In this document: positions 35,201 through 48,696 of the stretch, piece after piece
How positions within the stretch are numbered: position 1 is the first letter of the stretch
Layout: every line of letters starts with the position of its first letter
Assembly: GCF_000002865.3 (NCBI RefSeq)
Contig: NW_001865053.1
Span: 570,329-634,328, forward strand
DNA length: 64,000 nt
Direction of reading: 5' to 3'
Source of the DNA: Monosiga brevicollis MX1
Taxonomy: Eukaryota > Opisthokonta > Choanoflagellata > Craspedida > Salpingoecidae
Translations under genes and position numbers: made by a program
Notes under the pieces: model-generated
What the model was told of the DNA's origin: nothing
Seen by the model: the letters and a program-made list of their open reading frames with translations, nothing else
The model's database searches: none

Positions 35201-36019
35201 GCTAGCAACGGTCCCTGGGCAGCGACAACCCACCTTGCCCCGGAGATGCATGACTTGTTGGCGCGTGTTGGGGTCCAGCTGGGCGAACACCTCATCCGGC
35301 ATGTTCTGGATCATCTGAAGAGTCAGAGCCGTCTCACTTGAGATATAATATAAAAACAAAAGTTGCTGGACCAGGGGACAGAAGCTTCAAAGTCGACAAA
35401 ATGGTGTGCAGGAGCAAGGCACAAACCTGGATGGTGTCCCAGTCAATGTCAGTGTCAGCGTCTTCATCATCGCCCTGGTCATCATTCTCATCTGCTGCCT
35501 CCTGGGTAGCACTCGGACGCTCTCCTTGGGAGGCTGCTATGGCAGATGATGGCGGCGAGGCGTCAGGTCGAGGGTCGAGAAAGCAGCATCTCTCCCTTCG
35601 CCAAGCAGGGCTTTGCAATCACAACGTTTCACAGCGGGGATGCCATGCGAAAGAGGAACGGCTGTGCGCGTCATGGGCGGGCAGCTCACTTGTAGATTCA
35701 TCGAGCACTTCGATGACAGCATCAGCCTCGCCTTGATTGTCATCTGCGGCCGCAGACATGCGGCTGAGTTCGTTGGCCAGAAACTGCATGAGCTCAGGAC
35801 GGCGATCCACGGCCGACTCTTGCGGTGGACGGTCCTGAAAGCTCAAGCGTCTGCGCAGGGCGAGGTATATGACAGGACACCACAGAGTCAACTGGAACGC
35901 GGTGACTGGAGTGACTGGATACTCGCGCGCGAGGCAGGGTGGGGGGCTTTGCACCTCGGAGGCTGGCCGCTAGTGCCACGTCGGCTGCTGGGCAGGGTGT
36001 GAGGGGCAGTGGCAGCCAT
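28475..36019 (-). CDS. Large acidic coiled-coil protein, possibly PCM1-like
   Basis: Minus-strand gene with about twenty short exons. It starts MAATAPHTLPSSRRG at 36019 and ends PTVATEDD at 28475. Coiled-coil stretches include LQQKQAQLQALRDQMAMLTL, LREKFEQLQRLKQEAQRLFE and LKDQLEDKLKQLHALQAEAD. These alternate with strongly acidic linkers. The downstream half has helical exons such as YNLAMSFASMLDPSDRADFF and GVLQLYEDEFLTDSTRVRLL. Later comes a Lys/Arg-rich helix, KRLREERIRRYQTLIEERR, then a long poly-Asp/Glu exon (about 29225-29400) and an acidic tail. Repeated coiled coils separated by acidic linkers, with a helical C-terminal region, recall pericentriolar material 1 (PCM1), a centriolar satellite scaffold. 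I cannot align it, so the name is only a suggestion. No enzyme motif or membrane segment is visible. Confidence 0.55.
29240..29400 (-). repeat. (ATC/GTC)n acidic codon tract in the coiled-coil gene
   Basis: On the plus strand this reads as tcatca/tcgtca repeats; on the coding strand it is GAT/GAC/GAA codons encoding an almost uninterrupted Asp/Glu run of about 50 residues. The frame is preserved through many imperfect units. A similar shorter tract lies at 32960-33040. Confidence 0.88.
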
Positions 36020-36956
36020 GTTGAACAGATACTGCTAGCCAATTCACGACACGCAGCGGCGAGGTGAGGCTCAGTTCCTGTTGCCAGTGTCAGTGCCTGT
36101 TTCCATTCGCTCAACAGCACACACGTTGAGATCTGAGCCACTACCGCATCTGTCTACTGCGTTTGCTGCGCCAAATGCCCCTCCTAGTTCTTCTGACCCC
36201 TTGGCTTCTCTTCCTTCCCCCCTCGATCCATCCATCGTCGACTGCCGTTGCGAAGCAGAAGAGAGCCCGCCGACACACACACACACACACACAAGCGGAC
36301 GAGCGCTCTGAACGGTCACCTACCATCCGTCATCAACAATGACGGGTGGTAGCAGATTGGAGGTCCTGGGAGACTGGGAGATTCGCGGCTTGAGTCTCCA
36401 GGCGTCTCCGGCGTTTTGTTTTGTTGAATGAGACTGGGCGGGGCTCGATGGCCAGCGGAGACGGCGGAGACGGCGGAGACGGCAGTGAGAAGGTTTTATG
36501 GTGGGCTCATCGCCCGGCGAGGGGGAAGACGATGGCTCTGAGCTTGGCCAACAACATCCCAGCGGTCGTCGTCCCCCTTTTCCCCCCCAACGCAAAGTCC
36601 AAGCTGGCCTGCATGTCCTAAGGAGCAACATTATGCAGCGTCGACATGACATGACCCTATGTGTGATAAAGTTACACCTTTAACTACACCTCTTGTTGTT
36701 GCTGTTGCTGTTGTTGTTGTTGTTGTTGTTTGGTCTCTCTCTCTGTCTCTGTCTCTCTGTCTCTGTCTGCTTTTCATTTTGAAAAGGTACAAAAGTCTTC
36801 TCTCTCTCTCTCTCTCTTATGTGTGTGTGTCTCTCTCTCTTTGTCTTTGTGATGGTGTTTTGGCGACCAAGGGTGTTGAATGGCAGTCGGTCGGTCAGTG
36901 GCGGGGCGGGCGAGGGGTGAATGATATTTGCAATGGAAAATTGTTAGTGTGTGTGC

Positions 36957-36988
<32 letters not shown>

Positions 36989-37534
36989 GTGTGTGCTGTG
37001 TCGACTTGGAACCCCCAGGGGTATGAAGTGCTGGGTGGTATTGTTTTTCAGGTCCGGGCTTGAGGCGGGGGGCGGGGCAAGGTGTGCGGTGGGGGTTCAA
37101 CGTCTGTTGGGGACACGGTGCAGTCATTGCCCCTCGTCGCTTTAATGGACGTGGGCCAAGACCCTCTCATGGTCTTCTTCCCCTTGGCATGTGTACGCGT
37201 ACGTGTGGCCCTTTGTGAACCTTGCTTGAGATGGAAGAGTCCGACCTCTCGGTTCACTGTCGTCCTGGAAAAACATAAGACTCATTCTTCCGGGCTTCTG
37301 CGTTTCTCTCCCTCTCTCTCTTGTGCCTTCTCTCTTGGCGTTGCGGGTGTCGTGCGTGTGTTCTCCGAGCAAGGCGCGCGGTGGTCCTGTGTTGCACCAC
37401 AATTGGGTTCTCGTTGTTCAAACTCAAAGCTTTTCTTGTCATGTCTTCCTCCCGCGCGCGACGCCTCCTCATTTGTTGTGCCTTATGTGTGGCTCCCTCA
37501 GAAAGGAACGCCTTCAAAACTCAATGTACCAGCC
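36020..37534. promoter_or_regulatory. Divergent intergenic region with CA, TTG, CT and TG repeats
   Basis: Lies between the 5' ends of the coiled-coil gene (-) and Akt (+). It holds a CA run (about 36273-36293), a GGAGACGGC run (about 36457-36483), TTG units (about 36693-36730), CT tracts (36733-36842) and a TG run (about 36955-36985). No exon is supported. A bidirectional promoter is inferred from orientation only. Confidence 0.45.
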
Positions 37535-40015
<2,481 letters not shown>

Positions 40016-40605
40016 GACGCTCGTGCTTGCTCTGGCATATGCCGTTTGCCGCCCTGCGCTGTGTCGATGGACACGTGTGCCATCCATCATGTGATTCCCG
40101 TCCATGTTCATGTGCCTCAGCCCCTTTATTCTTCTCCCTTCCCTGACCTGGTGTACGAGTTGTGAGCCTTCTTCTTGTGCTCTCGCGCGGCTCTCTTTAT
40201 TTTTTTCCCCCTCTCCTCTTTTTTCGGTCGGCTCCAGATCATTTTTGGTAGTCGTCAAGGGCGGTGAATACTTTTACGGCCGTGCGAATCGTCTATATCA
40301 CTTGTCAGTGGTTGTGCTCGTCCTGGCGACGGCACTGCATCTTACTCGGCCCTATTGGGTGCTGGCCTGGGGCTTGTCAAGGCGCATGTGCGCGTGCGCA
40401 TGTGAATGTTTGTGTGTCGGCGTCCGGGTCGTGTGCTCCTTTCCCCTATTTTTCTCCCTGCTTCTTCTTCCGGTTACGCCTCCCTTTTCCTGCAAATAGA
40501 GATGAAATTTCTTGCGACAGCTCTTCCCTGAAAGTAATTCGACCCAGTGTGAACTCTGATTGGCAACAGGTCACCCAGCCACCAGTGGCTCTCGTGGAGT
40601 CTGGC

Positions 40606-41420
40606 TCAATGTGGATGTCTCAGACAATCTTCAACAGAAAATTTTGGCCCAAGTCCATGCCAGCAGGAGACCTTGTTCTGTGCCATGTCGATGTAGAGAC
40701 CGTCATGCTTGCACGCGTTGCCACCGGTGTGTGCTGGCGTTGCTGTAAAAGCTGAAATCACAAAGCAGTGGCAAGTCGCGCAGGCACCGAGATTGCCATG
40801 CCAGGGTCTGCATGACGAAGTCCCGAAGTACAACAGCGCTTAACTCTTTTCTGCACGGCCATGGGTGTGCAGGCAGTAGCGTCGAGTATGGTGAGGCCGT
40901 TGAAAGTCTGGCCAATTTCTGGCCACTGACGCTGCAGCGTCAAGTAACCCGGCTCCAACGTGGCACAAACGGTAGAATGTAAATTGGACAGGATGTGTTC
41001 TGTGCGCGCGAGCGCGGTCGCCAGTGATCATGACGCTGCACCCCCAATGCACGGGGGGTTAGACCCGCGGTCTTCCTGGACCTGCGCAGTGGGATGCCTG
41101 GCAGTGGGCCGCGCAGATGAATGATCATGGCTTTGAGATCTGCCTCTACCCAATGACTTGGGCGTCGATGGTCATACGCTTCGTGTTGGTGTCAGGGATG
41201 CCGCCCGCAGCGCCAGTGGAAGCCCCAAGGTAAAGGGATACCCACCCACGACGCATTGGATCAGCCATCTGAATAAGGAGAAGCTCTGTGGGTCGTTGTG
41301 TGTGGCGCTGGCTGCGGTGATCAGGACATGCCTAGCATCTGTAAACGCAGAATTCATCTTCAAGAAAACTTTCTGCATGTCCCAAAAGCGTGATGGTCAC
41401 AAAAAATGAAATCCTTGGCG
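40606..41420 (-). CDS. Possible unidentified gene (fragmented exons)
   Basis: Several adjacent minus-strand stretches read like coding exons but I recognise no family. In order of transcription they include KMNSAFTDARHVLITAASAT near 41350, RRGWVSLYLGASTGAAGGIP near 41250, DLKAMIIHLRGPLPGIPL near 41130, HILSNLHSTVCATLEPGYL near 40975 followed by QRQWPEIGQTFNGLTILDAT, and a last piece CKHDGLYIDMAQNKVSCWHG ending at a stop near 40606. Frames change between pieces and not every change has a clean intron, so this may be a decayed gene. It sits immediately downstream of Akt on the opposite strand. Confidence 0.3.
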
Positions 41421-43950
41421 CGATTAACCTTGACGCTCCCTCGCTTGGCTGCCTGATGCCCGCATGCACCTGCGCGACATGCATTGCAAGGTAGCATGGC
41501 TTGCGCCTGTGCTCTCGGGTGGCCGGAAGGAGGAGCGGCTGCGCAGGAAAACGCGATTAAAAAAAAAAGGTGTCCTCTTTGTGGACGCTCTCGGCGTTTC
41601 GTGCACCTTCTCCAAGCCCAAGCGGACACGGGACTGGTCTTCCTTCATCAGGGCGATCACCCATAGGACCAAGTCCATCCGAAACCGAAACCGAAACGAA
41701 GTCAAGGACACGCGTGTGCATGTCTTGTGGGCCATCTCGCTTGCTCGATCCGGCATGGATTTCATATGTCATCAAGGGCGGACAGGACTGAGAGCCATCA
41801 CAATCGCACACACACACACACGCGCGCGCTCGCTCTCTCCAGGACCATCTTTGCTAGCTGGCGCGTCGTGGTTGCCATCAACTTCTCCGTCCACACTTCG
41901 TCCGCTCAGCCCGAGGCGACCGCCAGTTGCTTTGACCGCAAGGGGGTGGGCCATCCAGCTTGCGGTTGGCTCCTCCCTGTTCGTCCCAATCACTAGCCAG
42001 CGTTGATGGGCCGCCCGCGCGTGAGGGGCTCGCGACCCCTGACTTTTGGTACGTGTGCCGTAATCTCAAAGCCAGTGTTGCGTTGTGGTGCGGGTTTTCG
42101 TGCACGATTGAATTCTGAGAAAGAGGACGGGATGGGGTACACGTTCCTGTGATGTTGATGTTCAGGTTTGGGCTTGACGCGAGTGCAGCAAGGCAGTGAG
42201 GGCCCGCCCCTTTGTTGAGCACGTCGGTTAGTTTTCTTTATGCGGGCATCCTCCACGCGGTTGCAGCACTGCCAAGTCAGCTCGGTCTGATTCTGGGTCG
42301 CATTTTTTGCCAGCACAGCACTTGCGGGGTCTTTGCTTGGAGATTCGTGCCGCGAAAGCTTGTGACTGGGTTTACCCTCTTCTTGAGCTGTGCGCATGGG
42401 TAGGTTGCCATGATGCACCAGTGTTTGGCAGGTCTTGGTAGCAGCTTTCAGAGAGTGCATGTGTGGTTTGTGTGTGTCTGTGAATGTGTATTCCCAGGCT
42501 TCTTCTCCGACACTGTGCGAGCAAACACAGGGTCCTTCCCTCCCCCAACACAACACACACACACACACCAGATGAGTGTGAATGACTTCTATTTCAACTC
42601 GGCGGTGGGCCGACAACCTGCAACAACCTGCGCTTGCCCTGAAGTGATGCTGTGTACAAACTACGCTGTGACGTCTTGGTTTTGTGACTTTGTGAGGTGG
42701 TGTGTGTTTGGCGTTTGTGAGTTTTGGGTGTCCATCGCACAGCCTTTTGCCAACAAGACCACCTCGCCTCTCCCCTCCCCCAACCAACAACCCTTGGGTA
42801 TGCGGGAGTGCGTGCCGGCTGTGCGCAGGCAACGCCTTGACACGACTTGATACAGTCATATTATGGTCATACCACACCACCGCTCTCCTGACTTTAACCC
42901 CCTTCATGCATGCATGCTTGCACACGTGTATGAACGCAAGTACGACTTGTGCGTGTGCCTGGTCTGGTCATCCTCTGGGCTGTTGGAGTCGTCCCTGGTG
43001 TCGGTTTCGTGACGGTGGTGCCAGATGGGTGCCAAATTGCGGACAGCGATTGGTCACGCTCTTGATACCGCTGTGTTCCTTTCCACGGGCCCTTTTTCCT
43101 CATCCCTCTTGGGGGTTGGATCAAAGCTCTTCTTGTGTGTGTGTGTGTGTGTGTGCATGTCGCCTTCCTCCAGCAGCTGGTGTCACCACCTCTTCTCTGC
43201 GGCTTGCCTGCTGGTGCCTCTCGTTCATGTCTTTTCCATTCCCGTGCAACTCGTGTACACATCCACACACGTTTTTCCTTGCTGAGGGAAGCGGGGAGGA
43301 GTGGTTGGTGTACATTGGGGTTGGTGTACATTGGGGTCGTTGTCTGGTCGTGCTTGCCTGCGGGCATTGGTTTGCCCTTGCCTTGTCGCCGCATCCTTGC
43401 GCCCCTCCCCCGCCAAGTCTGGGCTTCTGGCGGGAGGGGGGTTGGCCCATGTGCTTGCGTATCGTTGTGTTTCTGTGTGTACCCGTGGGCCTGTGGCGAG
43501 AGCAACCTGCCTCCCACCCTCTTTGACCGCTGTCTCGCCATTCGAGCTGCGCCTTTACATCTCCTTGTTCGATTGCTCTTCACCCGCGGGTTGCCAATTG
43601 GCCCTTGCTTTCCACAATTACCCTCACTTCAACCCTGGTCTGCACCCATGCCCTGCCGTTTGCCTGCTTATTATTCCGCCTTTCGCATCTAGTTGGTCAT
43701 CTTTCCTCCTTCCGCTATCCACTTTTTCTTTGCCACCTTTTGCATCTTGCCCCCTTCAATTAGCTCAAAGTAAGCGTGTCGTGCATGCTACAGCTCGCGT
43801 CGATTCTGTCGACCATGTGCGTGACCACTTTGGTTCTGTTTTCTCGGTGGCTGGCGTGATCCTGGGAATTCAGCTGATGAGTGAAGCTGGTCTTGACCTG
43901 GCCGTCTGTGTCATTTTTTTTTTTTTTTTACACTCGCTCTGTGTGTGCCT

Positions 43951-44000
43951 NNNNNNNNNNNNNNNNNNNNNNNNNNNNNNNNNNNNNNNNNNNNNNNNNN
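43951..44000. other. Assembly gap (50 N)
   Basis: Fifty N bases bordered by a T run (43914-43929) and a C run (44004-44028). The gap was probably caused by low-complexity sequence. Confidence 0.98.
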
Positions 44001-44365
44001 GGTTCCCCCCCCCCCCCCCCCCCCCCCCATCTCTCTCTCTCTCTCCCTCTCTTTGTTTGCCCGGCATCCAATGGCATACTGCCTAGATCGTATGCCCAAT
44101 TTGCATTTTTTTATGTTTCGGCTTACACTGGCTTTGCATGGTGATCACTCGTAGTTGCGTTCTCGCGCTTGTTGAACCTCCTCGATACCGCACCACCACG
44201 CTCCTGTCCGAGCAGAGCAAGCCCTCCGTGTCCAGGCTCGGCATCTCTTTATCATTTCAGATCTGGTCCAGCAGCCAAGTCTTGTTTTGTAACACGTGAG
44301 GGCTGAGCCTCCGTTTGACTGCTCCTCAAGTACTACTGCCGTCGGGTGGCCTCGCTTCCAGCCCA

Positions 44366-45635
44366 ATGTCACGGCCAGGACGTACGTCCACCTCGGACGC
44401 CACCCCCGACTCGGCCGAGATCCCTTTGAACTTCCACCAGGCTGCCAACACGCAGTTCTTTGATGAAACCGACGGCGAAGCCAACAGCCTCAACGATCTT
44501 CACATCGGACGCACGCAAGCCGACATCATGCGCATGCTTCAGGATTTGCAGGAAGCCGACGTCATCACTCAGCTGACCTTCCAACGTGGCTTGGAGGATT
44601 CTGATCGCGAGCCCTTGAGTGCTATTGCTGCCATCGCCACCACCGCCAACATCCTTCATCCACTGCTCAAGCCCCAGGACGCGCAAGGTGACGAGGATCC
44701 ACCAGGTAGGTCCAATGCCATGTTTGCAGTCGCCGTGGCTCTTCATCATGACAATCAACTCAAAAGCGAGCCAGGGATCGGCCCGGAGCGGAGATGTTTA
44801 AAACGCCACAAGCCACGTTGGGGCCTCGATCTAAGCCTTTTTTTTTTAAACCCACCGGCAACCTCATTCTGATTTCGTTGACACTCTTGCCCGGACATGA
44901 AGATGCCGACACGCTGGCGCAACAGTATAAGACGGTGGTCGAGCGCGCGGACAACTTTCGCCACAGTGCCAGTCTCATGGATGCGCTGGCTGACAGCATC
45001 CTTCGCAAGCTTCATTCACAGGGTGCCGATCATCTCGTGGCCGGCGTCCGCCGACCCTCCACTGTCAATGCTGGTCAGTCAGTTTTGGCCTGTTATCGCT
45101 TTATCCCCATCCGCATGGCCCCGCTTTTCGACGACTGCCCGTCGTTCTCAAGCACTCTGGAATCTACATGGGCACACGTCAAATTAAACGGCTTGTAGGT
45201 CACGAAAGCATGCAAGGCTATGGTCATGGCTCAGGAGGCCAGTCGCTCCATCAAGGCATCATGCACGACCCAGGCAGCAGCCCGTCACCCAGCAGTGGCA
45301 TGCATGACACGGCCAGTGGAGCCAGCACTGGCATCACGGGTGCATCGTCTGTGGCCAGCTCTGCTTCTGCGCCGGCGCCAGTGCGTCAACGCAAGCGCAC
45401 GCCAACTGTCTACATCGACTCGAACCTGCTGCCTTCTGACTCGGGTGACCTGGCTTCAAAACGATCGGCCTCGGGAGAGCCAGACGCATTGGCGACCCGA
45501 ACCCCATCCAGTCTCAACAACACCATGACCGTTTTGCCCGTCATGACGCCACTGGGACCCATGCATCCGATGATCGCCAAGGCCCTCTTCTCTCAACAAC
45601 AAAACATGCTCTTTGACAAGACAACCCAGCCATAG
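44366..45635 (+). CDS. Unrecognised protein, helical N-terminus and Ser/Gly-rich tail
   Basis: Three exons with agreeing phase 1 junctions (44366-44705, 44903-45073, 45199-45635) encode 315 aa from MSRPGRTSTSDATPD. The middle is predicted helical: IGRTQADIMRMLQDLQEADV, LTFQRGLEDSDREPLSAIAA, and YKTVVERADNFRHSASLMDA followed by LADSILRKLHSQG. The tail is low complexity (SSPSPSSGMHDTASGASTG) with a basic RQRKRTPTVYID segment and ends NMLFDKTTQP. No signal peptide, membrane segment or zinc site is visible. A regulatory or scaffold role is a guess only. CT microsatellite follows the stop codon. Confidence 0.65.
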
Positions 45636-45747
45636 GAGCTCGGCGTTGTGACTTTTGTTATTCCAGTTGCTTTTTCTGGGTCTTCCTTCAGCCCTCTCTG
45701 TCCCTCTCTATCTCTCCCTCTCTCTCTCTCTCTCTCTTTATCTCTCC

Positions 45748-45835
<88 letters not shown>

Positions 45836-47115
45836 CTCGATTACAAATGCTGTTCTGTTATTGCGCATCTGCATGAGGCCACGCTGGTCAGACATGCAGA
45901 CTGACCGTTTGGTATATTTATGCGCGCGCGATGGTATGGATCTGTCTCACGTTGAGCAGCATCCTCGCTTCTGTCGAGTGTTAGATCGACAATGGCATCT
46001 CGCGAGCTATCAGTATTCTTTTGGTTAATTTTGTTTAGGCTGCCTTGTCGGCGGCGTCCCATTCCTTTAGTTTGCTATCGCCTATTTATCCCTTATTCGA
46101 AGAGGCCTCACGCTGAGTGCCGATGACGTCTTGTATTTTGTCCACTTTTCCCCTCGCTATCTCGTATATTTGTGGTTGACTCGTGCTTGGGTTTGGTTCA
46201 TCCAACCAGTCCGCATCGGACCCTGGTGTGGACAAGCCTGGGCACGATTTCTTGGAATAGGTTAGACCCTGACTTGCTTGATGCACACCCTCCCCCGCCT
46301 TTTTTTTTTTTTTTTTATTAACCGACCCCCTTGTGATCCGTTGTTCTATTGCTCCCTTTTTCTCCGACTACAACCCGATCTGTGCTTTGTAATCTTATTC
46401 GAGACATGGCATCGTTCATCTTTTTTTGTTCGTGGTGTTACGTTACTCACCTTCCATTCTCCTGCGCATGATGCTCGCATACTTCTCTCTTCATTCTGTT
46501 GGTGTCTCCCTTGACTGTCTTTCGCACTAGCGGCCATTGAGGGGCGCCTCAGCATATCTCAGTGCTGCCAACGAATTGACTTCACTCGGAAGTTTTGTGG
46601 AGCAAAAAAAAAAAAAAAGTATAAATAAGATAAAAAATACAGGGAAAGAGAAAGCACTCGAAACTTTGATGAATTTATGCCACGACTATGGACCCAAGGT
46701 AAGGAGCAAGAGGGTGACATTAGGGATGAACACCGAACAAGCACTTGCCTGAAACACCAGAGCGCGAGGGTCATGAAACCGTCAGCCTCGAGCAAGCTCA
46801 AAAGGCCACGGCATGGTCAGTCACCATGTCCAAAATGCACGGGTGCGCCCCTCAGTCACAATGCATCGGTTTGAAAAACAAAAGAACAACGAAACAAGCT
46901 AAAACAGAGCTGTTCAAGGGAAAGCAGCTGAGCCCACGTTGCACGCGAGCTGATATCGGCGGCGACAGAGATACAAGCTGATCGAAGAGTGGCCGACAGG
47001 ACAAGGTGGGGCTCTGCCAGACAGGCGCGTTGCATGCTCTGTCCCTCGCGATAAAAAAAAGAGGGCAAAGAGCACGGAGAGAGAACAAGGTAGGGGCGGT
47101 GGCGGAAAGATCCAG
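45636..47115. other. Convergent intergenic region with long (CT)n
   Basis: Contains the CT tract at about 45708-45834, a T run near 46300-46317 and an A run near 46605-46618. It should include the 3' UTRs of the flanking genes. No exon is supported. Confidence 0.45.
45708..45834. repeat. (CT)n microsatellite
   Basis: About 125 bp of CT dinucleotides with a few CCC/TTT interruptions, starting about 70 bp after the stop codon of the preceding gene. If transcribed it would lie in that gene's 3' UTR. Confidence 0.95.
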
Positions 47116-47937
47116 CTAGTTGGCATCTGTCGTCTCGCCATAGCGCTCGAGCAGCGTTTGCAGGATGTCGTTGGAATGCATGCCGGTCACGTCAATGATC
47201 TCAGTCTCATTGACAATCAACTGGGCGGCAAGGGCATCGTCACCCTTTTTCAGGGTGGCAATCTGGTGTGGCATCAGGGGGCGGGTAGGGTGGTTGAGCA
47301 AGCGTGTTTGAGAAAGGGTGAGAAAGGGTGTCTCTTGTGAGCGAGTGCGTGCACAAGGACATGCCCGATGAACAAAAAAACAAGTGGGGCTGACCTGGGG
47401 GTTGTGAAAGCGGATAGCAGGGAGATGTTCCCGAGCAAAGTGGCGGGCGCCCGCTTGACCCGGGCCTGCCGTGACCCACATCGCCAATTTGAGCGTCAAA
47501 GGGGATGAAGATGAGCAAAATACAATCAGCGGGGGATGTGCCGATCGTTCCCCAGCAATACCGCACCTTTGAGCTTGTAGTTGCAGTGGATACTTGTGAT
47601 GACAGGCTTGAGCCTAGGTTAAAATGGGCCGAAATGAGAAACACAGGCTCATTCTGGACATCAAGGCAAACAGACCGCCACCGCGAGCAAGCCAAGGAAA
47701 AAAAAAAGGCAACAGATAGGGATTGGGGGCACGCAAAACGCGGAAAACCACCCAGGGATACAACGTCGAGAGAGGTGTGTAGACCCCGAGGGAAAAACAC
47801 AAAAAAACAAGGACAGTCATTGCTGTTGAAGCAACGCGCCCGCCAGGACCGCTGTGCCATCGACACTCGCGGGCATGAGCGCGTGCGTACCTGATGACCT
47901 GCTGTTGCAGGCGGTGCAGCACGTTGCCCGACATCAT
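47116..47937 (-). CDS. MRPS25: Mitochondrial ribosomal protein mS25-like (L51/S25/CI-B8 domain)
   Basis: Four exons with matching phases give about 103 aa: MMSGNVLHRLQQQVI, then LKPVITSIHCNYKLKG, PGQAGARHFAREHLPAIRFH, and IATLKKGDDALAAQLIV to the end ETTDAN. The pattern (first strand V..I...Y, then G.GAR.F....LP.I...NPQ, then a short sheet and a C-terminal helix) is the thioredoxin-like L51/S25/CI-B8 fold. The GARHF/NPQ pairing fits mitochondrial small-subunit mS25 better than complex I NDUFA2 or mL43. The protein would act in the mitochondrial ribosome. It is much shorter than human MRPS25 (173 aa) and lacks its C-terminal extension. No long presequence is evident, which is normal for this family. 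Confidence 0.68.
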
Positions 47938-48513
47938 CCCGGTTACGATACTCTGTCAAATATCACACTTGTATTTAAACTGTACACAACATGTGTTTGA
48001 ACCGGGAGTAGATGGCGGCGAATGTCAGATATTATCTTCCAGTCTTACATGTGTATGTTTATGGCGATTTTGGCTGACACTTTTGGGATTTTTAGTGGTT
48101 TATGTGTGGCCGCTTGGGTGTTCACGTGTGGGGATATACTAGGGTACACCGTGTTGAGCGCGCGGTCATGTGTGGACCATGGACCATCCGTGTGTGCTTC
48201 TCAAGGTGTTGTGGAAGTTGGCGCGCCCAGTTTGGGTTTGGGCAGAGCTCATCATTTCACTCCACTTGCACCAGGCAACAAGGTGCGACTCTCCCTCTCT
48301 CCCTCTCCCGCCCCCCTTGCCTTGGTTTCAACTCTACTTACTTCACCTCCTCTGTGTGTGTGTGCGTGTGCGTGCGTGCGTGCGTGCGTTTGTAGAGCGC
48401 ACTCGGTGGAGCCACTTGTTGATGTTTGCATGTGAGCGCTTGGCAAGAGGTACGGCCAACACCTTTATAGGTGCCCATGTCGGTGCAATCCGAGGGCAAT
48501 GTTGAGTGCTTGC

Positions 48514-48550
<37 letters not shown>

Positions 48551-48696
48551 GGGCCAGCACCTCACCCCGATCCTTGGCGAGCTCGTTTGTAGCATACGCG
48601 AGTGCGAAAAGCGCCCACACGACCATAGGCGTTAGTTGGCCAAAGTGTGGCTCCTCGACGTGATTCCGGGAGCCAGCCTGGTTTTGACCAACGAGC
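47938..48696. promoter_or_regulatory. Divergent intergenic region with TG repeats
   Basis: Lies between the mS25-like gene (-) and the membrane-protein gene (+). It has a TG/CG run at about 48352-48394 and a (TG)n at about 48517-48549. No exon is seen; shared promoter function is inferred from orientation. Confidence 0.45.

Larger units (their letters stand above)
40016..44365. other. Long gene-poor stretch with an assembly gap
   Basis: Apart from the doubtful minus-strand exons at about 40600-41420, this 4.3 kb shows no convincing gene. It is rich in TG/CT/CA words, includes a repeated ggttggtgtacattgggg at 43307-43345, and ends with the 50-N gap (43951-44000) flanked by poly-T and poly-C. 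A minus-strand frame of about 310 codons (41993-42925) lacks motifs and splice support. Confidence 0.4.

Noticed and set aside
36320-36652. Frames around the GGAGACGGC repeat upstream of Akt
   Set aside because: Driven by the short repeat; no splice or motif support.
41993-42925. Minus-strand open frame of about 310 codons
   Set aside because: Composition is irregular, it crosses CA/TG runs, and has no domain motif or splice support; chance open frame in GC-rich DNA.
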